Positions 55,813 to 64,000 of a DNA stretch of 64,000 nucleotides are shown here, piece after piece; position 1 is the stretch's first letter; each line of letters opens with the position of its first letter. This stretch comes from Bettongia penicillata ogilbyi (lineage: Eukaryota > Chordata > Mammalia > Diprotodontia > Potoroidae): assembly GCA_023548195.1 (NCBI GenBank), contig JAJHZJ010000009.1, forward strand, positions 7,587,399 to 7,651,398, given 5' to 3'. The notes under the pieces are model-generated. The model was not told where the DNA came from. It ran no database searches and saw nothing but the letters and a program-made list of their open reading frames with translations. The position numbers and the translations under genes were made by a program.

Positions 55813-56542
55813 TAATTGTAAAGTAGAAGAAAAAGACTGCATGTTTAAATATATAATGATTCTTAATAGGTTTACTTTTACGCGATTACATGTTTCTTTC
55901 CAACTTCTAACAGCATCTTAACAAAAAAAAGTAAAAGCTCCCATCTGGTCCTTAGCTTCGTAAACCTCTCATTGACTTGGTTTAAAGCCCGGGATAGATT
56001 TCACTAGTTCATTCTCTGTCAACAGGAAGAAGTATATCAAAGTACACGAAGTATACTACCTCAGGAGAGACAGGATTGGTAATCCCTAAACTCACTGAGA
56101 TAGGTTTGTGATAAATCAGCGTGAGGACAAAAGAAGTACAAAATGGAGAAAGTGAGAAGGTGCCTGTGTTTTCACTGGAGAATTAGGTGAAGTATATGCA
56201 CACTTCCACTCTACTATTTATGATTACAGCTGGGTTCCTATTAGTGCTAATTATGAATCCTGTGAAGTGGTAGCATTATTTGAATCTACATTACCTATGT
56301 CCAATGACTATATATTACATAATTGTATTAACTTCAAATAGTGCAAATTTGAATATATGCAATTCCCTTCATGGGATTCATTATTTGTAGTAATCAGTAC
56401 CTAACTTCACGCTATTTATATGCTTTAATGCTTCAGTGGATATTCAGTGACATTTGATGTAGAGGCAAGGGGAGGCAGGACAAAGAGAAAACAGATTTGG
56501 ATTAATTGAGAAAAACCTAACATTACATAAAGTCTAAAATGA
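55813..56542. other. AT-rich unique stretch
   Basis: No repeat or gene recognised. Confidence 0.4.
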
Positions 56543-56608
56543 TAGATTGACAGACAGATGGATTGGACAGACATAAATAGATAAATAGACAGATTAGATA
56601 GATAAATG
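56543..56608. repeat. Imperfect (GATA/GACA)n repeat
   Basis: agatagat, gacagaca and aatagata units. Confidence 0.85.
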
Positions 56609-56739
56609 CTTATTGACTAACTGAAGAAAGTTATACAAGATGGACAGATGGGTTGCTATCTTCACTGTTGGAGGGTATATTCACATTTATGAAATCACAG
56701 ATCCAGTGGAGGATTGGGGTATTCTTTAGGTAAAGCTCC

Positions 56740-56890
56740 ACAGGTGACAAATCATGGAATACCACGATTTCAAAGAAACAAAACTGTTGGTAGCCCAAAG
56801 GCCAATAAAGAAATTCATGGTAGAGTTCAGTAAGTTATTATGGGTAATATCAACAATAAAAACTGGTCTGTAAGAAGTTACATAAAAGGT
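56740..56890 (+). mobile_element. RTE LINE C-terminal fragment
   Basis: gacaaatcatggaataccac, ggtagcccaaaggccaataa, agttattatgggtaatatca. Aligned by eye with 38806-38900 (acaaatcatggaaaacca, ggtcacccaaaaggcaatgg). Confidence 0.65.
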
Positions 56891-57984
56891 ATCATTCAGG
56901 AAACATGATCAGAATGGGAGATGGAATCACATCTGTCCTTAAAATCTTCAAAGACAGCAAGCACTAGGAAACAGTCCATTTGGAAGACAAAAGATTTCAT
57001 TGAGTAACTTTTTGAAGTCCCTATCCAATGCAACAGTTTTATGAAAGACAAAGCTAAAATTGCTTTTATAGAGCATGGAAAAGTAGAACCTAGAATTGTC
57101 ATTTGCACCTGCTCTTCCCCATCTCTGTCTGATGAATGGGGAGAACCAAGTTGAGATTTCAAAGAAATTGCTTGATGGTTTTTCTTTTAATGTCTGTTCT
57201 GCATCCAGACTGTGTTTAGTAGGGAAGGGGGGGTGTGTGTGCCAGCAGCTCAAGTTTCACAAAGAAGGTCTCAAGGAGGCAGGAAGCTCCAGCGGCTAAA
57301 ATTCTTCCATTCCCTCTCCAGCCTGCACTCTGAAAATCTCCTTCCTCTTTTTTCTTTTGGATTTCCCTTCCCCTGGATGCTGGCACAATAAAAGCTTGGC
57401 AGGCCCTGAAGTCAAGTTTACTTGGGCTGAGTAAACAGTTAAATGAGGTTTTATTTTTTGTTTCTGCTCCGACTTGGAGGGGAGAGAGGTTAAAGTACTA
57501 AGCCTCGTCTCTGGGGAGGCTATTACACAATTCCTCTATCCCTCCTGGAGAATTTCTTATAAATATCCCGTATTTACAATATCCTTAAATAAATTGCCAA
57601 TATGCTGAGAAAAATCAGGAGGTCAATTCATACAAAAGAGGTGAAAAAATTGAATGAAATGTGCCTGCGGCTGAATTTGGAGAAGGACAGATCCCTCTTT
57701 TTCTAAAACCAAGTCTGCCCAGCAGGGCTCTGCCTGGGTCTGCCCACTTTTTTGGTTCCTTATCCTAAATAGAAATGTTGTCTTGGAGGAGCTAAAAAGT
57801 AGATTCTCACAAGTTAAGGAGGTTGTTACTCTCCAAAACAATTCCCAAGAAAGAAATGACTGAGATTGTCTCTATGTGAAGATTTGTTTGTCAAGGATCC
57901 CCTTCAAGAAATAACCCTAAAACAACAAGGTTGGAAGTTATCTGAAGGGATTATTTGGTCTAGTAGTGTCTCACTCAAAGAGAA
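56891..57984. other. Unique stretch, possibly regulatory
   Basis: About 1.1 kb without a recognised repeat. GTAAACA at 57431-57437. Minus-strand frames of 88 and 101 codons at 56896-57253 overlap each other in different frames and show no domain. Confidence 0.35.
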
Positions 57985-58215
57985 ATGTTGTTTGTTCAGT
58001 TGCATCTGATTCTCTATGATTTCTCGGTAAAGATACTGAAATCGTTTGTCATTTCCTTTTCCGGCTCATTTTACAGAGAAGGAAACTGAGGCAAACAGGG
58101 TCAAGTGACTTGCCCACGGTCACATGGATAGTAAGTGTCTGAGGCTGGTTTTGAACTCGGTTCTTCCTGACTCCAGGCCTAGAACTCTATCTAGTGCACC
58201 ATCCAGCTAGCTACT
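57985..58215 (-). mobile_element. MAR1-like SINE with RTE tail
   Basis: Antisense tail tgttcagttgcatctgattc, tcggtaaagatactgaaatc; core aaactgaggcaaacagggtc, gcccacggtcacatggatag; head aactctatctagtgcaccat. Confidence 0.85.
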
Positions 58216-58339
58216 AAATTGTACATAAGGATCAGTAGAGTCCAAAAGTGAATGTCAATAGTAATAGTTTCTCTTCTAAACACAACCCTGAGGCTCCTTT
58301 CCCTCCCAGAGTGATTTATCTATTTATTTTTTTCTTTTC

Positions 58340-58562
58340 TATTAAGGAGACCATCCCCCTGACTACCTTAAAAAGGGTTCATCTCCAGTCATCCAGATGA
58401 ATATCTGGTCACCGGATCCAGATGACTCAGGAGGAGAAAGTGAGGCTGATGACCTGCACAGCCCTCCTTCACTCAAAACAAAGTCAAGTGCAAGTCGTGT
58501 CATCATTTCTCTGATGTCGTTGTCCTCTTGGAAAACGAAGGACAAACACAAGAACAACATAA
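58340..58562 (+). mobile_element. SINE with RTE-like tail
   Basis: catccccctgactaccttaa, agtcatccagatgaatatct, cagccctccttcactcaaaa, gaaaacgaaggacaaacaca. Confidence 0.75.
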
Positions 58563-58754
58563 GGATCATTGCAAGACCCGTACGGACTTAGAAAAGCACA
58601 AATTATCATCATAATATCTCTGTTCTATTGTATTTTTATTTATTTTGTTAAATATTTCCAAATTACCTTTTTATCTGGTTGCTGTGGCATTATGGAGTGT
58701 GTTTGATATTCCTGTTGGTAAACTGATTTCAATTGTGTGTTGTAGAGGGGGAAG

Positions 58755-58920
58755 GGAGCAAGGCTTTTATTAAGCATCTACTATGTACCAGGCACTGCGC
58801 TAAGAGCTTTACAAATATTTTCTTGCTGGATCCTCACAACAACACCCCTGGGAGGTAGGTGCTGTTACTCTCCTCATTTTCTGATTGAGGAAAGCCAACA
58901 GAGGTCATGTCACTGACGTA
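58755..58920 (-). mobile_element. MIR SINE
   Basis: ggcttttattaagcatctac, ccaggcactgcgctaagagc, ggatcctcacaacaacaccc, gaggaaagccaacagaggtc. Confidence 0.85.
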
Positions 58921-58952
58921 CTTAGACCTTCAGTTAACGAGAGGACACTTCT

Positions 58953-59140
58953 TTAGGCAGCTAGGTGGTATAATGACCTGAGTTCAAATTCTTTCAGATA
59001 CCACCTACCTTGAGAAAGTCATTTACTCTCTCCTTCCTCATCTATAAAATGGCAATAATAATGGGACCTACTTCACAGACTGCTTTTGAGGATAAAGCTC
59101 TTTACTGAATTTAAAGCCTATATAGATCTAGTTATCATTC
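58953..59140 (+). mobile_element. SINE with eroded head
   Basis: taggcagctaggtggtataa, cctgagttcaaattctttca, cctcatctataaaatggcaa. Confidence 0.75.
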
Positions 59141-59642
59141 TTAGTCAGTGGCTCTATGAAGTCAAGAGGGTTTCTTTCTTTCTTTTTTTTTTAACCTGGA
59201 AGATGGAGTTAAGATGGGTGGAAATTATGATGGGAAAGGAGAAAAGATAGTTGGAAGGAGTCTGGAGAATAAAGCTATTCAGGGTTGGAAGGAGGGGAAG
59301 TTCCCATTCCCTCTTGCCTTTCCCTCTCACCTTATCTTTCTCTGCAATCCAAAAGATAAACTTGGAAACTCTCCCAGGGCTTTCTGTTCCTTGAACATTT
59401 AGTCAGACCAGTGGAAGAGGGACTGTGTCTCCCCTTAAATGTGACAAAGGTGTGAAATATCAGAGTCTTAAGTGAACTCAAAATGAAATCTCAACTCTCT
59501 GACTGCCCCTTCTGACTTTCTGTTTCCTTCCATGAGTAAAGCAGGCTGATAAACAGTCCTGAGAAACAGGCTTTTCTAGCAATGGCCTCTGTTTCCTAAG
59601 TTTGAGAGGTCCTGAGTTGGACAGACAGCTGTCTGGCATTTG
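59141..59642. other. Unassigned sequence
   Basis: No repeat or gene recognised. Confidence 0.35.
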
Positions 59643-59862
59643 TGGGTCACCTAGGAAGTTAAAACTGGGGCTGAGTCTGGAAGACTTGAATTCAAATCCT
59701 TCCTTGGGCACTTACTAGCTATGACCTTGAGCAAGTCATTTAATCTCTTTGTCCCTCAGTTTCCTCATCTATAAAATAGGATAATAATAGTCCCTACCTC
59801 ACAAAGTGGTTATGAGTTAACATGGAAAGTGCTTTGCAAATCTCAAAATTCTATGTAAGACC
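59643..59862 (+). mobile_element. SINE, near complete
   Basis: ttgaattcaaatccttcctt, gggcacttactagctatgac, ccctcagtttcctcatctat, ggaaagtgctttgcaaatct. Confidence 0.85.
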
Positions 59863-59864
59863 CT

Positions 59865-60112
59865 TGATATTCAGTCTTTTCTGAATCTTCATGACCCTAT
59901 TTGGGGTTTTCTTGGCAAAGATCCTGGAGTGGTTTGCCATTTCCTTCTCCAAGTTCATTTTAGAGATGAGAAAACTGAGGAAAATAGGGTAAAGCGACTT
60001 CTCCAGGGTCACACAGCTAAGTTAGCTGGATTTGCCCAAAGCTGGATTTGGACTCAGGTCATCCTGACTCCAAGCCTGGGACTCTATCTACTGAGCCACT
60101 TAGTTGCCCTTG
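59865..60112 (-). mobile_element. MAR1-like SINE with RTE tail, complete
   Basis: cttcatgaccctatttgggg, ttttcttggcaaagatcctg, gccatttccttctccaagtt, gactctatctactgagccac. It abuts the previous SINE tail to tail. Confidence 0.9.
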
Positions 60113-60299
60113 CTCATAGTGTGCACATATTAAATGTATGTTGAATTGAATTGTATAGTCTTAATGAAAAGAGAGTTAGAAAATAATTTAAAAGATGCAT
60201 GCACAGTTGTGTGGGTCCAAGTAAGACGAGACTGGTGAAATGAGAGGACAGGGAATTTAAAGACACATCAGTAGGTATATTGACAACACCATGAAAGAA

Positions 60300-60538
60300 A
60301 AGAGTGGAGAAAGAAAGAGAGAGCAAGAGCGAGAGAGAGAGAGAGAAGAAGAAGAAGGAGGAGGAGGAGGAGGAGGAGGAAAGGAAGGAAGGAAGGAAGG
60401 AAGGAAGGAAGGAAGGAAGGAAGGAAGGAAGGAAGGAAGGAAGGAAGGAAGGAAGGAAGGAAAAAAGGGAGGGAAAGGAGGAAAGAGAGAAAAAAAGAGA
60501 AGAAAGGAGGCCAAAGAAGGAGAGGAAGGAAGAAAAGG

Positions 60539-60580
<42 letters not shown>

Positions 60581-60581
60581 A

Positions 60582-60662
<81 letters not shown>

Positions 60663-60680
60663 GAAAGAAAGAAAGAAAGA
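60300..60680. repeat. Compound polypurine tract
   Basis: Successive GA, GGA, GGAA, GA and GAAA blocks over about 380 bp. Open frames here are composition artefacts. Confidence 0.95.
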
Positions 60681-60689
60681 CTGAACAGG

Positions 60690-60845
60690 AAATCAGAAGA
60701 AAGATCTAAATTCTAGTTCCAACTCTGCTGTTAATTAACTGTGCGTTTGGACTAGTCAGATTAACTCTGTATTTAGGGTTACTTCAATACAAACTTAAAA
60801 GTGTTACGTCAGATCACATTCCTTCCAACTCTAACATTTTGTGAA
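60690..60845 (+). mobile_element. SINE, diverged
   Basis: taaattctagttccaactct, gttaattaactgtgcgtttg, cattccttccaactctaaca. Confidence 0.55.
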
Positions 60846-61439
60846 CTACCTGGGAAACTGAGGTATAAGCATTTTCTTGTAGAAGAAACAAGTGAGATAA
60901 ATCAACTGTTTACTCATCAGACAAACTTCCTCCATCTGTTGGAGAGTAAATTTCAAAAACACTCCATCATCTCTGTGGACCTAGAAAGAAACAAATGGCA
61001 TTTCCTCCTCCTCTTTTGGTTTGCAGTCCCCAAAGTCTCCAGAGTCCTATGCAGAATGCTCTATTAATGTTTCCTCACTCGTGGCTGATAATAATGATGG
61101 TAATGATAATGATAATGTAATTATCTTAGTTTATTGATGTCAAGTGCACACTGATTACAAATGGGACAGGAAGTCTCTACTTGAGCCTTGCTCTTCCAAG
61201 CCTGTTGTGAAATAGGAGTCCAGCTTTGGAGCAAGCACATAGCCTGCACCTTTCATAATGGTAATGGAGTCCAGATGTGACTGCATCCCATGGAGCCATG
61301 TGATGAAAGCAGTAAATAGGTCCCATGCATAAGCTCTTTGCCCAGGTGGAGCCCACTTCTAATTCCCACTCTGGGAGCCAATATTGTTTTGCATTTTCTC
61401 CAAATTACTTAGATGATGTAAAAAGTTTAAAATGTGCCC
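60846..61439. other. Unique stretch with a short (GATAAT)n
   Basis: The small repeat is at about 61087-61118. No other repeat or gene recognised. Confidence 0.4.
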
Positions 61440-61502
61440 TCTGGCTACTCAGTACAGTACCTTGCACATAGTAGGAACTCAATAAATCTCTACTAATCAA
61501 TC
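61440..61502 (+). mobile_element. L2-type LINE 3' end
   Basis: tacagtaccttgcacatagt and aggaactcaataaatctcta. Confidence 0.75.
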
Positions 61503-61544
61503 ATCAGAACTGTAAGAAGGAATTTTTGTTCCTGAGGCTGGAGG

Positions 61545-61728
61545 TAGAAAGGATCTAGAAGGGATCTTTAAGGTCATCTCATCTTGTCCTCTCTTAAACA
61601 GAGGCTCAGGGAAGTTAGGAAAGTTTCTTCCAGTACCACAGGTAATAAGGAACAAAGCTAGAATTTGAACACAGATCTTCGGAATCCAAAACCCAGCAGT
61701 CTTTCCATTGTACCAAGCTGCCCCTCTC
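61545..61728 (-). mobile_element. MIR-variant SINE
   Basis: gggatctttaaggtcatctc, ctcttaaacagaggctcagg, gctagaatttgaacacagat, tccattgtaccaagctgccc. Confidence 0.8.
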
Positions 61729-61849
61729 TAGACCTCCTCAGTTTAGGTGGAGGAAGCTGGGTAGAAGACACAGAATCCAACCTCAGACATGTGGCATAAT
61801 TCACCTCATGGATCTTCTGTTTGTTTCTAATTTAACACAATCCAGCCCA

Positions 61850-61975
61850 ACTCAGCCAGCATTTAGTGAACTCTGCTTATATTTAAAGCACTATGCTAAG
61901 TACTAAAGATATAAAGACAAATGGAAAATAGCTCATGCCCTACAGAAAATTAAACTGCACTTGGGAGAAGAGGTA
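61850..61975 (-). mobile_element. L2-type LINE 3' end
   Basis: cagccagcatttagtgaact, agcactatgctaagtactaa, agatataaagacaaatggaa. Confidence 0.7.
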
Positions 61976-62002
61976 GAAAATACAGTATTTAAACAGATAA
62001 AT

Positions 62003-62090
62003 ATATGTAACTGCACATATGTGTATGTGTATATATGTACATGTATGTATATATGTATATATGCGTACATACGCACAATGTATATATAAT
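62003..62090. repeat. AT-rich (TATG)n repeat
   Basis: tatatg, tgtatg and acatacg units. Confidence 0.9.
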
Positions 62091-62091
62091 A

Positions 62092-62250
62092 AAGAGGCAA
62101 AATGGATAGATAGCCTTGGAATCAGAAAGTCGGGGAATCAAATCACATTTCACATATATTATGTAACCCCGAGCCTATTTTACTATTTAAAGAGTCCCCT
62201 CTCCCCACTCCCAGGCAATTCTCTAAGTCATAAGTGGTAGAAAAGTTGCT
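62092..62250 (+). mobile_element. SINE, diverged
   Basis: aggcaaaatggatagatagc, ccttggaatcagaaagtcgg, tattatgtaaccccgagcct. Confidence 0.6.
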
Positions 62251-62334
62251 GACCTTCATCAGTTAAGAAAATTTCCTGCCATGATGAGCACTACCAAATA
62301 GATTAGGAAAAGGGTTGCTGTAAAACCTGATGCA

Positions 62335-62460
62335 TAATCTGTGTTTTGAAGGAAGCTATGGATTCTAAAATGTGAAGGTGACCAGTATGTGTATTCCAGG
62401 TCAGGAGTGGGGGTGGGTTATCTATGCAAAAGTGCAGAGGTGGGAGATTGAATTCTGAGT
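62335..62460 (-). mobile_element. L2/CR1-type LINE fragment
   Basis: gtgttttgaaggaagctatg, gtattccaggtcaggagtgg, gcaaaagtgcagaggtggga. Confidence 0.65.
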
Positions 62461-62489
62461 TCAGAATACAACAAGTAGATCATCCAATA

Positions 62490-62553
62490 GTTTGAACAGA
62501 TTAGTACACTACCTAGCATATAGTAGATGTTTAATAAATGATTATTGAATTGA
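62490..62553 (+). mobile_element. L2-type LINE 3' end
   Basis: actacctagcatatagtaga and tttaataaatgattattgaa. Confidence 0.75.
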
Positions 62554-62924
62554 AATTTAAAAATAATAATAATCTAAATGAGACATTTTGGAAAGGTTCA
62601 CCATATTGGAAAGGTTCTATTTAAAGTATCACCTAGGCCCAAAAGCTATGGTTTTCCTTTCTTTTCTCACAGCAGGTTTAAGTGCTATGTGCTTTCGTAT
62701 TCAAAGACGTGCCATAATGTTTCAGCAGACAGTAATTCTTCATTCATTCAACATCACTGAGGAGAAATAGTTTCCACACAGGTGTCTTTTCCAGACACTA
62801 ACCCCCTCTGGGTACCTGGACTTAGTTTTAGCACTTTTATTAGTAATCTCTCTAAATATTTTATGTGCTCCCTGGTCTTCTTAAGAAAGGATATATAATA
62901 CAATTCAACTAAACATTTTCTGAG
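62554..62924. other. Unassigned sequence
   Basis: No repeat or gene recognised. Confidence 0.35.
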
Positions 62925-63062
62925 GGAGCAATGAGGAAAGACCACTGAACCAGATTCTGGTCTTGGCTCTGACATGACTAGACGTGGGACTTTGGACCAC
63001 TTAGTTATTCTCTCTGGTCCCTCAATTACTTCATCTCTAAAATGAGGGAATTGGATTAGAAT
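62925..63062 (+). mobile_element. SINE
   Basis: gagcaatgaggaaagaccac, cagattctggtcttggctct, tctctaaaatgagggaattg. Confidence 0.7.
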
Positions 63063-63063
63063 A

Positions 63064-63130
63064 AGGGATCTTAACTTTTTTGTGTTGTGGAACCATTTGG
63101 AAGTCTGGTAATTGTTCTTCCAGTAGAAAT
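63064..63130. mobile_element. DNA transposon fragment, same family as 8437-8620
   Basis: gggatcttaacttttttgtg, tggaaccatttggaagtctg. It reads as the inverted terminal part of that family. Confidence 0.5.
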
Positions 63131-63204
63131 AGTCTATGACTGATTCTGCAGCCAGTTTTTTGTTACAGTTTTAATAAGAAAGGCTTTCATTTTAATACTA
63201 TTGC

Positions 63205-63390
63205 ATAGTCATTAGAGGATTAGAACTGGCATCAGAAAGGCCCAACTTTATATATCTGGTCTCAGATACTTACTGTTGTGTGGCCTTAGGGAAGTCATTT
63301 AACCTCTTGGTGTATCACCTTCCCCATCTGCAAAACAGTATCTATGGCCTCTAAGGTTTTTTACATGTCCATATCTACGATCTTACGATC
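63205..63390 (+). mobile_element. SINE
   Basis: attagaactggcatcagaaa, tctggtctcagatacttact, tgtgtggccttagggaagtc, ccatctgcaaaacagtat. Confidence 0.75.
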
Positions 63391-63399
63391 AAATAATCC

Positions 63400-63515
63400 T
63401 TTCATCAGACTTTCATCAGAGCAAACTGTGACCCAGAGAATTTGATTGGCCCAAATTAACAAAGCTAGCTAATGGTTGGCTGAGATCCAACATCTCTTGA
63501 CATTCATTCTAGCTC
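63400..63515 (-). mobile_element. MIR fragment
   Basis: gcaaactgtgacccagagaa, ggcccaaattaacaaagcta, ggctgagatccaacatctct. Confidence 0.65.
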
Positions 63516-63804
63516 TCTTTCCCCTAAAATGAAGTCTTGCTACCTCAATAGTAGTATAAGCACAGGTAGTCCAATTCTCTTAAAATTCCTGTTAGAATTC
63601 CATATGTTTACGGGCTATGGAAATAGGACTTTCAAGTCACAGTGCAATGTGACTTTTGAAGAAAAAAGTTATTTTCCATGTGTTTTTTAGCAGAAAAATC
63701 ACTTTAGTATGCTCATCTCTGCCTAGACCACAGTATTTCAAAAATTCTCAGCTACATTTTTTTGGTTGTTTTTTATGAGAAAAAGTTTTAGGCTGGCGAT
63801 GTGA
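63516..63804. other. Unassigned sequence
   Basis: No repeat or gene recognised. Confidence 0.35.
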
Positions 63805-63920
63805 GTCATGTAATCAAGCAATCACCAAGCATTTATTAAATACTTTCTATTGGCCAAATAGTGCTAGATACTAAGGAGATAAACAAAAAAAAAAAGGAAA
63901 TAGTTCTTGCCCTCAGTTTT
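63805..63920 (-). mobile_element. L2-type LINE 3' end
   Basis: tcaccaagcatttattaaat, agtgctagatactaaggaga, gttcttgccctcagttttga. Confidence 0.75.
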
Positions 63921-64000
63921 GATCTTTGAGTCTTGTTAGGTAGTGGGAGGAAGGAGGAATATACCATGTATACATTTAAGTTTATGCAAAATAAAGACAA

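Noticed and set aside
60257..60716. 141- and 126-codon Lys/Glu/Arg-rich frames
   Set aside because: Composition artefact of the compound purine tract.

Overview
The window is mammalian nuclear DNA and almost certainly from a marsupial. The basis is repeat content that I recognise by eye: tRNA-derived SINEs with a BovB/RTE-type tail (MAR1-like), a second SINE group with a different RTE-like tail, abundant MIR/CORE-SINEs, L2 and L3/CR1 LINEs, RTE LINEs, and L1 and half-L1 (HAL1) copies with marsupial-type ends. Microsatellites are long and CpG is scarce. I cannot separate an American opossum from an Australian marsupial. No repeat library was run, so family names are by recognition.

I find no convincing protein-coding gene. 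The longest open frames are low-complexity reads through purine tracts (about 3.9-4.3 kb, 5.2-5.4 kb, 60.3-60.7 kb) or decayed transposon proteins (HAL1 ORF1 at 32.9-33.8 kb and 35.6-36.3 kb; an RTE reverse transcriptase at 31.4-31.8 kb continuing at 38.4 kb). The window reads as intergenic or deep intronic sequence. One weak exon-like block is noted at 28554-28759. The only recognisable RNA-gene derivative is a near full-length 7SL (SRP RNA) retropseudogene at 7626-7927.

Layout: 0-6 kb holds SINEs, an antisense L1 3' end broken by a BovB 3' end, and two complementary purine/pyrimidine tracts. 6-20 kb is mixed SINE/L2 with the 7SL copy, a HAL1 tail and a CR1 reverse-transcriptase remnant. 20-29 kb has unique stretches, a small DNA transposon, a long antisense L2/CR1 block (24.5-26.1 kb), a near-perfect palindrome and an L1 3' UTR. 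29-39 kb is the most structured part: an RTE LINE split by a nest of three same-orientation HAL1 copies, one inserted in the tail and one in the body of the oldest. 39-64 kb alternates unique stretches with L1, L2, RTE, SINE and small DNA-transposon remnants, often inserted into one another.

There is no gene cooperation to describe. The biological content is a retrotransposition record whose order can be read from target-site duplications (TSDs).
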